Assembly: GCA_023428755.1 (NCBI GenBank)
Contig: JAEYWX010000017.1
Location: 62,001 to 126,000, forward strand
DNA from: Bacteroidota bacterium
Lineage (GTDB): Bacteria; Bacteroidota; Bacteroidia; Chitinophagales; Chitinophagaceae
DNA: 64,000 nt
Direction of reading: 5' to 3'
Of the stretch, positions 51,414 through 60,443 are shown piece after piece. A model generated the notes under the pieces. The model had not been told where the DNA came from, did no database searches, and saw only the letters and a list, made by a program, of their open reading frames with translations. The translations under genes and the position numbers were made by a program. Position 1 is the stretch's first letter. Each line of letters opens with the position of its first letter.

Positions 51414-52412
51414 ATGATCAATGCAGAAGTATTTCACCGATTGCTGCAGCAACCTTCTTTGCTGAATGAATGTACAGAGGCCGACCTTGAGATGCTTGCA
51501 TACCAATATCCTTGGTTTGGTGCAGCTCAACTGTTACTGGCCGCCAAGCAAAAACAAACTGGTGCTGTAACTGCCGATCAGCAATTACAAAAGGCAGCCA
51601 TCTATTTCAATGAACCTTTGTGGCTGCAACAGCAATGGAAAAGTTTTACAAAAACAAATTCTGTTGTTCAGCTAAATACTTCTGCGGCTCCGCAAATCAA
51701 CACAGAAACAATTACTGCACCCGTTTCCATTGATGAACACGATGCGGCATTGGATGCTGAAGCATTGTTGGTTGCAGAAGATTTAAAAGAAAAGCAAGAG
51801 GCCGTTGTACTAACAGATGATGTGTTAAATGCTGAGACAATATTAGAGGTAGAAGCCATCAAGGAAGAACAGGATGCCGTCATTGATGCAGAAGTAATGG
51901 TGCAGGCTGAAGCAGAAAAAGAAGCAGAAGCGATGCTGGAAGCTGCAGATATTGAATCGGCTGCCGAAGTATTGATTGAAGCAGACACTGCAAGAGAAGA
52001 GCTAACAGAAACTGCGGAAGAGCCACAACAAACAGAACAAGAGCCTGTGTTTACATTTGAACCCTTCCATACCGTGGATTATTTTGCTTCGCAAGGCATC
52101 AAGCTGCGGGAAGAAAAACTGGGCGATGATCAACTGGGCAAGCAGGTAAAAAGCTTTACGCAATGGCTCCGTTCCATGAAAAAGATCTACGTGGAAGAAC
52201 AGAAAGAGCTTAATTCTACACAGGAAAAAGAAGTGGTTTCCATTGCCACCGAAAGCAATCAGCAAACCGAAGTGGTAACCGAAACCATGGCCGAAGTGCT
52301 GCTGAAACAGGGCAAACGATCACAAGCCATTGATTTGTACCGGAAATTAAGTTTGCTGCATCCCGAAAAAAGCGTTTATTTTGCCTCCCGAATTGACGAA
52401 TTAAAACAATAA
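51414..52412 (+). CDS. Hypothetical protein with acidic A/E/V-rich repeats
   Basis: 332 aa. N-terminal helical domain ('MINAEVFHRLLQQPSLLNECTEADLEMLAYQYPWFGAAQLLLAAK', region ~1-100), a low-complexity acidic middle (~100-200) made of loose repeats of 'DAEALLVAEDLKE', 'NAETILEVEAIKEEQ', 'DAEVMVQAEAEKEAEA' and 'SAAEVLIEAD', then a C-terminal TPR-like segment ('AEVLLKQGKRSQAIDLYRKLSLLHPEKSVYFASRIDEL'). No signal peptide. Located between lptE and secG, 21 bp and 4 bp apart, so it is in the operon. Function unknown. Confidence 0.75.
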   Translation: MINAEVFHRLLQQPSLLNECTEADLEMLAYQYPWFGAAQLLLAAKQKQTGAVTADQQLQKAAIYFNEPLWLQQQWKSFTKTNSVVQLNTSAAPQINTETITAPVSIDEHDAALDAEALLVAEDLKEKQEAVVLTDDVLNAETILEVEAIKEEQDAVIDAEVMVQAEAEKEAEAMLEAADIESAAEVLIEADTAREELTETAEEPQQTEQEPVFTFEPFHTVDYFASQGIKLREEKLGDDQLGKQVKSFTQWLRSMKKIYVEEQKELNSTQEKEVVSIATESNQQTEVVTETMAEVLLKQGKRSQAIDLYRKLSLLHPEKSVYFASRIDELKQ

Positions 52413-52416
52413 AGCA

Positions 52417-52758
52417 ATGATTTGGTTATTCATCATACTGGTAATTTTGGCCAGTGCGTTATTAGGATTTGTAGTGTTGGTGCAAAACCCAAAAGGTGGC
52501 GGCCTCAGCGGCTCTATTGCCGGTTTCAATACCCAGTTCATGGGCGTAAAGCAAACCACAGATGTACTTGAAAAAGGTACCTGGTTATTTGCAGCAATTA
52601 TTGGTGTGTTATGCTTGGTTTCTTCCCTGTTTATTTCTGATTCTGCCGGTACAGGTGGTTCAGGTAACCTGGAAAAAGTACCAACCAATCAACCGGTACA
52701 GCAACGCCCTGCAACCAATACAACCCCTGCAGTACCTGCTCCCACTCCAAACAAATAA
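52417..52758 (+). CDS. secG: Preprotein translocase subunit SecG
   Basis: 113 aa. Two membrane helices ('LFIILVILASALLGFVVLVQ' and 'WLFAAIIGVLCLVSSLFI') around the conserved cytoplasmic 'NPKGGGLSGSIAG', with a Pro/Thr/Gln-rich tail typical of Bacteroidota SecG. Last gene of the miaB-secG run; a terminator follows. Confidence 0.93.
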   Translation: MIWLFIILVILASALLGFVVLVQNPKGGGLSGSIAGFNTQFMGVKQTTDVLEKGTWLFAAIIGVLCLVSSLFISDSAGTGGSGNLEKVPTNQPVQQRPATNTTPAVPAPTPNK

Positions 52759-52775
52759 GCAGTAAAATATTTTTT

Positions 52776-52812
52776 GCAACCCCGGCCATGCGTCGGGGTT
52801 TTTTGTTTTATT
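52776..52812 (+). terminator. Terminator of the miaB-secG operon
   Basis: AACCCCG (52778-52784) pairs with CGGGGTT (52794-52800), followed by T's. Confidence 0.85.
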
Positions 52813-52970
52813 TTGATATGGGCAGTAGTTCATACATCAACTGCATTGGCAAGTTTATCCTGAACAAGTTGAAGGACACACTGCATCTTTTATGCCTTGT
52901 TGATCTTTGTTCATCACTGGCATAATAATTTCTGTTGAATCAATTCTATTGAATAAACCATACCGAACAG

Positions 52971-53993
52971 ATGAAAAAAATTATTGGCTACGCATTTCTT
53001 CTTCTTTTTGTGGTTGCTTGTTTTTTTGCATGGAAATTTTTAGGAAGCGCCACTACCTTCAATGAATCAAAAAAGTATCTCTACATCTACACCGGCAACG
53101 CCAGTCAAAAAGCAGTAATGACATCATTGCGTGATTCCGGTTTTTTAAAAAGCCCCGGTTTGTTTGAATGGATGGCCGGACGGTTGAATGTGTGGCAACG
53201 CCTGCAACCCGGGAAATATGAAATTGCAAAAGGCAGCAACCTGCTTACACTGGCACGTACATTACGCAACCGCAACCAATCGCCGGTAAACCTGGTTATC
53301 ACCAAGCTGCGTACAAAGAAAGATTTGGCTGCATTGATCAGCCGAAAATTTGAAACCGATTCTGCTGCCATTATGAATTATCTTACCAATAACGATTCAT
53401 TGAAAAAATTTCAACTCGATACGCATACGGTAATGACGGCTGTTTTGCCCAACACTTATTCTCTGCTCTGGAATTCAAGTCCGCAACGTATTCTGAGCAA
53501 GCTCAACGAGCAACGAACAAAATTCTGGACCGATGAACGAAAACAAAAAGCAGCAGCATTAGGATTAACACCAGCGCAGGTACATGCCCTTGCATCGATT
53601 GTGGAAGAAGAAACCATACGGCACGATGAAAAGCCAACCATTGCAAGCGTGTACCTCAATCGCCTCAAAAAAGGGATGAACCTTGGTGCCGATCCAACTG
53701 TAAAATTTGCAGTAGGCGATTTTACGTTGAAGCGGATCCTGTTTGTGCATATTAATGCAACAGCCTCATCGCCATACAACACCTATAAAAACAAAGGACT
53801 GCCCCCCGGCCCTATTTGTACACCTTCAGAAACTACATTGGATGCGGTATTAAATCCTGCTACTACAGATTACCTGTTTTTTTGTGCCAAACCCAATGGA
53901 AACGGTTATCATGCATTTGCAGCAACCGATACAGAGCATTTGAAAAATGCAAGAGCTTATCAGCAATGGCTTGACAGTTTGCAGATCAAGTAA
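52971..53993 (+). CDS. mltG: Endolytic transglycosylase MltG
   Basis: 340 aa. One N-terminal membrane anchor (IIGYAFLLLFVVACFFAWKF), a LysM-like segment ('LQPGKYEIAKGSNLLTLARTLRN') and a YceG domain with the catalytic Glu in 'ALASIVEEET', 'YLNRLKKGMNLGADPTVKFA' and 'GLPPGPICTPSETTLDAVLNP'. Cuts nascent glycan strands to set their length. Cleavage occurs in the periplasm. Confidence 0.93.
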   Translation: MKKIIGYAFLLLFVVACFFAWKFLGSATTFNESKKYLYIYTGNASQKAVMTSLRDSGFLKSPGLFEWMAGRLNVWQRLQPGKYEIAKGSNLLTLARTLRNRNQSPVNLVITKLRTKKDLAALISRKFETDSAAIMNYLTNNDSLKKFQLDTHTVMTAVLPNTYSLLWNSSPQRILSKLNEQRTKFWTDERKQKAAALGLTPAQVHALASIVEEETIRHDEKPTIASVYLNRLKKGMNLGADPTVKFAVGDFTLKRILFVHINATASSPYNTYKNKGLPPGPICTPSETTLDAVLNPATTDYLFFCAKPNGNGYHAFAATDTEHLKNARAYQQWLDSLQIK

Positions 53994-54020
53994 AATTTAA
54001 AACCGTTATTTTCGGTGTGC

Positions 54021-54995
54021 ATGTCAATTGAAGAATATATATACAGGCTGCCGGTTATCAGATTGCTTATTCGAATCAGTAAGCGGTTTCGCCCCCCGGG
54101 ATTTGAGGGAATTTCGTTGTATGATGTAACTCGCTTTTTTATTCAGCAAATACAAAAGGGAAGTTTAAACCAACGGGCAGCTGCTATTTCGTTCAATTTC
54201 ATCATGGCCTTACCACCGGCTTGTATTTTTTTATTTTCGCTGGTACCATTGTTCCCGATTGCTGATCAGTTTTACAATGAAGTAAATGCATTTGTACGGG
54301 AAATAACGCCGAATGAGGCTACCCGGGATGCAGTTGAAAGTTTTTTAGCTGATTTTTTCAAGCGTCCCAAGAACAGTTTGCTATCGATCGGTTTTATTAC
54401 ATCGCTGTACTTTTCTTCCAATGCGGTGCTGGGGATCATTCACAGTTTCAATCAATCGATCCGGGAAACAGAAATCAAAAACTTTTTTGCTTACCGGTGG
54501 AAAGCAATCCGGTTAACCTTTGTGATCATTCTCATTTTTATTGCCAGTATCATTTTGCTCATTACTCAGGGAGCTTTGTTCAACTGGTTGTTGTTGCTGT
54601 TGAAGATTGATAGTGTATTTATCAAATGGCTGATTATTATTGTACGCTGGGTGGTAATTGTGGGTTTATTCTTCTATTCAATTGCGTTTATTTATAAACA
54701 TGCGCCCTCGGTTGAAAAGAAATGGAAATTGATTTCACCCGGTTCCATCGTGGCCAGTGCGCTCATTATCCTGTTTACATTCCTTTTCTCTTTCTGGATC
54801 AATAATTTTGCGGTATACACCATTTACGGCTCCATTGGTACGATTCTAATCCTCATGATCTTTATCAACTTTATTTCGCTGGTGTTGTTAATTGGTTTTG
54901 AGTTGAACGTTAGCATCAAATTGCTGAAAAAACAGAGCGATAAAAGGCTCAAAGAAGAGATGAGCGGTGCGGAAAAAAATGAAGAAACAGTGTAA
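54021..54995 (+). CDS. YihY/virulence factor BrkB family membrane protein
   Basis: 324 aa from ATG 54021; a GTG two codons earlier is also open. Six hydrophobic helices. Family markers 'LNQRAAAISFNFIMALPPACIFLFSL' region, 'YFSSNAVLGIIHSFNQSI' and 'YGSIGTILILMIFINFISLVLLIGFELN'. A charged C-terminal tail. Despite the name, relatives are not RNases and their transport role is unproven. Spaced 27 bp after mltG. Confidence 0.88.
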   Translation: MSIEEYIYRLPVIRLLIRISKRFRPPGFEGISLYDVTRFFIQQIQKGSLNQRAAAISFNFIMALPPACIFLFSLVPLFPIADQFYNEVNAFVREITPNEATRDAVESFLADFFKRPKNSLLSIGFITSLYFSSNAVLGIIHSFNQSIRETEIKNFFAYRWKAIRLTFVIILIFIASIILLITQGALFNWLLLLLKIDSVFIKWLIIIVRWVVIVGLFFYSIAFIYKHAPSVEKKWKLISPGSIVASALIILFTFLFSFWINNFAVYTIYGSIGTILILMIFINFISLVLLIGFELNVSIKLLKKQSDKRLKEEMSGAEKNEETV

Positions 54996-55066
54996 CTTTA
55001 AGCAACAGCAGTATTATAATTGCTGGCGTTTTTTTACAATCATTCATCAACTTAAACTATACGCAA

Positions 55067-55669
55067 ATGAAAAAGATCCTGTTATCGTGTTCCGCACTGG
55101 TTACACTCTTTGCATTTACCGTTTTGCCTGAAGAATTAAGTATTGGCAGCAGTATTCCCAATTCTTCTAAAAAAATGAAAGATGTTTCCGGTAAGGAATA
55201 TTCCTTCAGCGATGTGAAAAAGAAAAATGGTTTGCTCGTTGTGTTCAGCTGTAACACCTGCCCCTGGGTTGTAAAAAACCAACAGGTGGCTGCTGAAGGT
55301 TATGGGTATGCACTCAGTAAAGAAGTGGGCGTGATTGTGTTGAACTCCAACGAAACTTCACGTGGTGGCGATGATTCACAAGAACGTATGAAAGAATATG
55401 CAAAGGCACAAGGATATAAATATCCTTATGTAATGGACGACAACAGCGAAATGGCCAATGCCTTTGGTGCCAAAGTAACGCCTGAGTGTTATTTGTTTGA
55501 TAAGGATATGAAACTCGTTTATCACGGTGCCATTACCGATAATCCGAAAACACCATCCGAAAGTACACGTGATCATTTAAAAGTAGCGATCGATGAAATG
55601 GTGGCTGGAAAAGATGTGAGTATGAAAACATCAAAAGCAATGGGCTGCGGTATTAAACGGAAGTCGTAA
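55067..55669 (+). CDS. Exported thioredoxin-fold redoxin
   Basis: 200 aa. Signal peptide (MKKILLSCSALVTLFAFTVLP), then an AhpC/TSA-like domain: 'LLVVFSCNTCPWVVKNQ' with the CxxC pair C-N-T-C, 'VIVLNSNETSRGGDDS' and 'VTPECYLFDKDMKLVYHGAI'. The CNTCP motif fits peroxiredoxin/redoxin-like reductases of the periplasm. Ends with two cysteines region 'MGCGIKRKS'. Partner genes are not evident. Confidence 0.85.
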   Translation: MKKILLSCSALVTLFAFTVLPEELSIGSSIPNSSKKMKDVSGKEYSFSDVKKKNGLLVVFSCNTCPWVVKNQQVAAEGYGYALSKEVGVIVLNSNETSRGGDDSQERMKEYAKAQGYKYPYVMDDNSEMANAFGAKVTPECYLFDKDMKLVYHGAITDNPKTPSESTRDHLKVAIDEMVAGKDVSMKTSKAMGCGIKRKS

Positions 55670-55685
55670 ACTGTGAACATATTTC

Positions 55686-55723
55686 AAAACTAAAACCCCG
55701 CTCATTGCGGGGTTTTAGTTTTT
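55686..55723. terminator. Bidirectional terminator between redoxin and TlpA-like genes
   Basis: AAAACTAAAACCCCGC (55686-55701) and GCGGGGTTTTAGTTTT (55707-55722) form a perfect 16-bp stem for converging transcripts. Confidence 0.93.
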
Positions 55724-56213
55724 ATGGATCAACTTTTCCAAGTAGCAGTTGAATTTCTTTTTCTAAATCTTCAGGCTTCATCTCTGCTTCTACAAATTTG
55801 CGGTAGCCGGTTTTTTTATTGATGAATAATGTGGCGGGCATTGAGCCTGTCCAACTAGGATCGATACGTGGGCAAAACTCATCAGGCTTTTCTTCATCCA
55901 GCCAAACAATTTCTGCTGTGTATTTTCGTTTGTTGGCAAAATCACGGATACGCTTGGGATAGTATTCTTCAAAATCCAAGCTCACCAGCAAGAGCTTTAC
56001 GTTTTGCTTTTTGTATTTATTGGTGATGCTGTGGAAATAAGGCAGTTCCGCAATGCAGGGTGCACAAAACGTTGCCCAGAAATTAATGACGAGCACTGAG
56101 TCGTTTGTGTCAGCATATTGCAGCAGGTCATCCATCTTCCAGCGCTTGATGGGTTGTGCATCGGCTGACAGAAAACCGACGGACAGTGCTGCTATGATCA
56201 AAAACTGTTTCAT
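55722..56213 (-). CDS. TlpA-like thiol:disulfide oxidoreductase
   Basis: 163 aa. Signal peptide MKQFLIIAALSVGFLSADAQ, thioredoxin fold with active site 'FWATFCAPCIAELP' and the cis-Pro 'GSMPATLFIN'. Reduces disulfides in the periplasm, as in cytochrome maturation. Ends inside the bidirectional terminator and lies 9 bp downstream of the trmH-like gene, so both are in one minus-strand unit. Confidence 0.88.
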   Translation of the reverse strand: MKQFLIIAALSVGFLSADAQPIKRWKMDDLLQYADTNDSVLVINFWATFCAPCIAELPYFHSITNKYKKQNVKLLLVSLDFEEYYPKRIRDFANKRKYTAEIVWLDEEKPDEFCPRIDPSWTGSMPATLFINKKTGYRKFVEAEMKPEDLEKEIQLLLGKVDP

Positions 56214-56222
56214 ACCTTAAAG

Positions 56223-56840
56223 TTACTGCTCTTCCTGTTGCATTGCATCCAGATCATCGGCCCGAAATCCCCACTCATCCAATAACGAATTGAATGTTGC
56301 ATCGTCCAGCCGCTGTTTATCGTAATGACCAGCATTTTTTTTCTGCCGCATGGCTTCGTAAATACTCACCGCACAAGCAACAGAAATATTGAGCGATTGA
56401 ATGATTCCCATCTGCGGGATAATAAAATTCCCATCGGCCATGGCAATGATCTCTTCACTTACACCTGCATGTTCATTGCCAAATACCAAAGCCACACTTT
56501 CTGTAAAATCAATTGCATGCAAACTCACCGCATCGCTGCTGAGATGGGTTGTATAGATCTTCTTGTATTTCTTTCGCAAAGCTGCAAAGCATTCTTCAGC
56601 GCTTTCAAACTGGTGAACGGTTAACCATTTGGCGGCACTCGACGAACTTCTTGCCCCCCACTTTTTATGACGGGGAATTTTATTGGTTAACACATAAATT
56701 TCCTGGATGCCAACAGCATCGCAGGTGCGCATTACTGCGGAAATATTGTGTGGGTCGAAAACATTCTCCAGTACAACCGTAAGATCGGGTTGACGTTTAC
56801 GCAATACTGATAACAAGCGTTCTCTTCGTTCGGGAGTCAT
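56223..56840 (-). CDS. trmH: TrmH-family tRNA (guanosine-2'-O-)-methyltransferase
   Basis: 205 aa. SPOUT domain with 'VFDPHNISAVMRTCDAVGI' (motif 1: Asn/Arg pair), 'VALVFGNEHAGVSEE' (motif 2) and 'IPQMGIIQSLNISVACAVSIYEAMRQ' (motif 3). The C-terminal 'DEWG' helix is as in TrmH. Methylates G18 of tRNA. Distinguished from the RlmB-type gene at 5467 by the absence of the extra N-terminal domain. Confidence 0.88.
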   Translation of the reverse strand: MTPERRERLLSVLRKRQPDLTVVLENVFDPHNISAVMRTCDAVGIQEIYVLTNKIPRHKKWGARSSSSAAKWLTVHQFESAEECFAALRKKYKKIYTTHLSSDAVSLHAIDFTESVALVFGNEHAGVSEEIIAMADGNFIIPQMGIIQSLNISVACAVSIYEAMRQKKNAGHYDKQRLDDATFNSLLDEWGFRADDLDAMQQEEQ

Positions 56841-56913
56841 GCCACGAAAATAAGGGAAATGATTTTTTCATCTTACCGCATCGGCAGATGAATCATGCGA
56901 ACAATGATTTTTG

Positions 56914-57525
56914 TTAACCGGGGCGTTTGTATTTTCTGAAAGGCCGCAGGTACTTCGCTCCTTTTTGTGTAAGAAAGCGTGTGCCGATCTGTCGCCAGTT
57001 CCCCGCTTCCGATTTCCATACAATAAAATGCAGATGGGGAAATGCGGTGTAGCCGGTGTTGCCGCTGTATGCAATGAGTTGCCCTTGCTGAACAGTATCG
57101 CCTGTATTTACCAGCACGCCGTTGTGTTGTAAATGCCAGTACCCTGATCTTGTACCATCCGAATGATTGATGATGATGTTATTACCATACTGTCGGTACG
57201 CACGGTCCAGTCCGCCTTTGTCTCCATCTTCTTTTACACGGGCCACTACCCCGCCTCTTGCTGCGTAGATGGGTGTGCCGATTTTCATTTTGAAATCGAG
57301 CGCTGCACGGTTGCGATGTGTAAATCTGCTGAAATACCCCTGCACCAGGCGATGTTTGCTGCCTTCCGCATACGGTAATGCATACACGTAACTGCTGTCG
57401 TCATTGATCTTCCCTTTTTGTAGTGCACGGAAACGCACGGCTTCGGGGCTTTTGTTAACAGCACAACTGCTGAGCAGAAGCAGCATGAAAAATGTTGCAA
57501 TAAGGTACAAGGTTGGTTTGTACAT
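56914..57525 (-). CDS. M23 family metallopeptidase lipoprotein
   Basis: 203 aa from ATG 57525; a TTG three codons upstream also reads in. Lipobox 'LLLLSSC'. LytM/M23 endopeptidase domain with metal ligands in 'THRNRAALDFKM' (H..D), 'GYWHLQHNG' and 'HLHF'. Should cut peptidoglycan cross-bridges. Upstream minus-strand TAATTTTG (57532-57539) looks like a -7 box but would give a leaderless transcript. Confidence 0.87.
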   Translation of the reverse strand: MYKPTLYLIATFFMLLLLSSCAVNKSPEAVRFRALQKGKINDDSSYVYALPYAEGSKHRLVQGYFSRFTHRNRAALDFKMKIGTPIYAARGGVVARVKEDGDKGGLDRAYRQYGNNIIINHSDGTRSGYWHLQHNGVLVNTGDTVQQGQLIAYSGNTGYTAFPHLHFIVWKSEAGNWRQIGTRFLTQKGAKYLRPFRKYKRPG

Positions 57526-57552
57526 AGAGTACAAAATTAAGGGATGCAGTTA

Positions 57553-57600
57553 ATAGGGGTGCCAACCTTCATCCTTCGACTGGCTCAGGAGTTGGCAACT
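57553..57600. repeat. Palindromic repeat with CCTTCGACTGGCTCAGG core
   Basis: GGTGCCAACC (57559 on) and its partner GTTGGCAAC enclose CCTTCGAC..GGCTCAGG, a variant of the CCTTCGACAAGCTCAGG word dispersed in many bacterial genomes. It separates M23 and LD-transpeptidase genes. Confidence 0.55.
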
Positions 57601-57612
57601 CTTAAACAAAAA

Positions 57613-58257
57613 TTACGATTCGTAGATCCACAGCAGCACAGGTTTCCTTGATGTGTTAATGATCGTTTTTAACTGCTGCAGAAATCCCGGCGATACAGTA
57701 GGGCAACCATCGCTCTGGCAGATCTCCGACCATACCTCTTCTTCGGGCACACATTCATGTGCATGCAACACAACAAACCGTTCAAAGGCGTTGTTGTTTG
57801 TTGCATCAAGGCCATGCAGTTTATAGGCCAACCCAAACCTGCCCATATATGGATTCCCGATTTTATATTTCCCCAACGATGTACAGCCACAGCCGGGCTC
57901 GTTGCTATATTTTCTGCCAGTTAACCAACGCTCATTGCAACGGCCATGTGTAACAACTCCGGATGTAATCACAGAATCAGCATTTAGATCGTACACAAAA
58001 AAGCGCTCCGAACCTGAACGTAGTTTCATATCGATCAAAAAACATAGCTGCTCATTGTACCTGTTTCTTTTTACAAATTGTTTTGCTGAAGCTGCCTTCC
58101 TGTATAATGTTTTTACGGCTATACTCTCAGTATTTTTTTTCGCTGAATCCTGATGAATGAAAACAGGTGATGTGTTTGCAACATCTTTGTCGTATAAATA
58201 CAAAACAGTTACTGCAAGTATCAGCAAAAGCAACAACAGGAGGATGATTTTCTTCAT
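57613..58257 (-). CDS. Murein L,D-transpeptidase catalytic-domain protein (YkuD_2 type)
   Basis: 214 aa from ATG 58257. Strong N-terminal hydrophobic segment (KKIILLLLLLLILAVTVLYLY). The LD-transpeptidase catalytic His is in 'VVLHAHECVPEEEV' and Cys in 'SDGCPTVSPGF'; 'THGRCNERW' and 'GCGCTSLGKYKI' match PF13645. Cross-links or trims peptidoglycan stem peptides. Neighbour of the M23 hydrolase, consistent with cell-wall remodelling. Confidence 0.85.
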   Translation of the reverse strand: MKKIILLLLLLLILAVTVLYLYDKDVANTSPVFIHQDSAKKNTESIAVKTLYRKAASAKQFVKRNRYNEQLCFLIDMKLRSGSERFFVYDLNADSVITSGVVTHGRCNERWLTGRKYSNEPGCGCTSLGKYKIGNPYMGRFGLAYKLHGLDATNNNAFERFVVLHAHECVPEEEVWSEICQSDGCPTVSPGFLQQLKTIINTSRKPVLLWIYES

Positions 58258-58487
58258 GTATTTGTTTGGGTAGAAAGATGCGATGATGCTGCAATTCCAC
58301 AAAAGCAAACGATTTAAACTGCAGCGTCATCTCTCCATCGAACGATTTCACAAAAGCTTTACAATTGTGAAAGTCCTGCAACAGCTATTGCCACTGTGTT
58401 CATCCCTGTCCTGCGATTATTCGGTCCAGTCATTCTATATCGACATCTCATTGTTTTATTTTCCGCCGAAAGATTTTATATTAGAGC

Positions 58488-60356
58488 ATGAAGAATGTTT
58501 TATTTCTACTGCTGGGCTTCTTCTTCACAGCGGCGGTACAATCGCAACCATTCAACATCGATTCGTTACGCAATGAATTGAAAATGGCTAAGGAAGATAC
58601 CAATAAAGTGATCCTGTATCGTATGTTGGCAGGCATAGTTGGTAACAGTAATCCCGTTGAAGCAATTGCGTATGGAAAGAATGGTGTAAAGCTTGGTAAA
58701 CAATTGAAGTGGGAAAAAGGAGTAGCCGGATGTTATCTGAATGTTGCCGCAGCATTTGGTTACAAAGGCCAACTCGACTCAGCCATGCTGTACATTGACT
58801 CGGCCATTACATCGTCCAAAATTGTTGGCGATGCAACAAGGCTGGCTCTGGTTTATCTCAACAAGGCTGATTACTACATGCAGTTGCGCAACTTCAGGCA
58901 ATCGTTGATCAATTGTGATTCGGCCTGGCGTTACGCTGAATTAGCCAATAATAACGATCGCAGGGCCCGTATTTTACAAACGATGGGGGCTATTTACTTT
59001 TACCAGGCGAAGTATAAGGAAGGACGGGAATATAATGAACGTGCCGGTGAGCTGTACAAGGAACTGGGCAACAAAAAAATGTACGGCATTACTTTAGGCA
59101 ACATCGGAAATATCTTAACACGTGCAAATGATTTTGCAGCCGGAATCGAAAATTATCAAAAAGCCATTGCACTGGCTAATGAGGCGGGCGACAGGGTTAA
59201 TCTTGCAATGTATTTCGGAAACATCGGCTCCAATTATATCAGGCAGGAGCAATATGACAAAGCTTTGGAAAATGTACAGCAGGCAATGAAATATGCCAGG
59301 GAGCAGGAAAATGAAAAACAAATAGCTATTGCACATTCCCTTTTTGCGGAAATATACCTGAAACAAAAAAAGTATACTCAATCCATTGATGCAGGGTTGC
59401 AGGCTTACGCTGGATTTGAAGAGAATGAATTACTGGAAGAACAGCAAACAGTTGCCGAAATTCTGGCTGAAGCCTATTCGCTTTCCGGTAATCACAGGGA
59501 AGCATACAACTATCTTTCAAAAAGTAAAGTGCTGAGTGATACACTTGCTACGCAAAAGTATAACGAGGATATTGCCGCCATGCAAACGTCGTTCAATGTA
59601 GAAGAAAAGAACAGTCAGATTGCCTTGCTGAGTAAAGACAACGAGTTGCAGGAATTTCGTCAGCGGATTTTATTGTACAGTTTTCTATTATTGGCAGCCT
59701 TGGCCGTTGTTGGAATTATTCTGCTCATCAACAGAAACCGTCTTCGTCAACGGATGAAGGAAATGGAACTTCGGCAATCCATTGCGGCCGATCTGCACGA
59801 TGAAGTAGGCAGCTCACTCAGCAGTATTTATATGTTGAGTGAAATGGCCGATGCTGCCGCAACCACTCCATCATCGCAAAAAGAAATGTTGCATAAAGTA
59901 ACCAGCTATTCCAAAGAAACAATGGATAAGATGGGTGATATTGTTTGGATGATCAAACAAAGCACCGACGATGGAAAAGATTTGCAGGAACGGATGCAAC
60001 GCTTCTTATATGAAATGTGCAGCAGTAAAAATATCAGCCATCAATTTGATGGTGAACTGTTGCAAACACTGAAATTGAATACCGAACAGAAAAAAGCGTT
60101 GTATCTTATTTTTAAAGAAGCTGTAAACAATGCATTGAAATATGCATCGCCTCAACATATTCATGTAAGTATTGCCAAACAGCAAACGATGGTTGAACTG
60201 AAGATTGTTGACGATGGGAAGGGATTTGATGTTGCTTCCGATAAAAAAGGAAATGGACTGGCCAATATGCAAAACCGGGCAAAAGAACTGGGCGGTAAAA
60301 CAACGATCATATCAGGCGGGAAGGGAACTACTGTTGTATGTTCCTTACCCTTGTAA
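58488..60356 (+). CDS. TPR-containing sensor histidine kinase
   Basis: 622 aa. Signal peptide (MKNVLFLLLGFFFTAAVQSQ), 7-8 TPR-like repeats in the periplasm (~20-370: 'AGNIGNILTRANDFAAGIENYQKAI' type), one membrane helix (~395-415), a coiled region, then a HisKA_3 domain with the phospho-His in 'IAADLHDEVGSSLSSIYM' and an HATPase ('EAVNNALKYASPQHI', 'DDGKGFD', 'GNGLANMQNRA'). A NarL/UhpB-like kinase; signal unknown. Its response regulator follows 87 bp later. Confidence 0.9.
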   Translation: MKNVLFLLLGFFFTAAVQSQPFNIDSLRNELKMAKEDTNKVILYRMLAGIVGNSNPVEAIAYGKNGVKLGKQLKWEKGVAGCYLNVAAAFGYKGQLDSAMLYIDSAITSSKIVGDATRLALVYLNKADYYMQLRNFRQSLINCDSAWRYAELANNNDRRARILQTMGAIYFYQAKYKEGREYNERAGELYKELGNKKMYGITLGNIGNILTRANDFAAGIENYQKAIALANEAGDRVNLAMYFGNIGSNYIRQEQYDKALENVQQAMKYAREQENEKQIAIAHSLFAEIYLKQKKYTQSIDAGLQAYAGFEENELLEEQQTVAEILAEAYSLSGNHREAYNYLSKSKVLSDTLATQKYNEDIAAMQTSFNVEEKNSQIALLSKDNELQEFRQRILLYSFLLLAALAVVGIILLINRNRLRQRMKEMELRQSIAADLHDEVGSSLSSIYMLSEMADAAATTPSSQKEMLHKVTSYSKETMDKMGDIVWMIKQSTDDGKDLQERMQRFLYEMCSSKNISHQFDGELLQTLKLNTEQKKALYLIFKEAVNNALKYASPQHIHVSIAKQQTMVELKIVDDGKGFDVASDKKGNGLANMQNRAKELGGKTTIISGGKGTTVVCSLPL

Positions 60357-60443
60357 CTGATGGAGATTGTGTAGTACGCTCTTCTCCCCCGTTTTCGCTA
60401 TTTCAGTTTGCAGCAGATTTTACCAAATTTGTAAAAAGACCGA

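Noticed and set aside
52401..52688. Minus-strand ORF opposite secG
   Set aside because: Antisense shadow of secG, whose protein signature is unambiguous.
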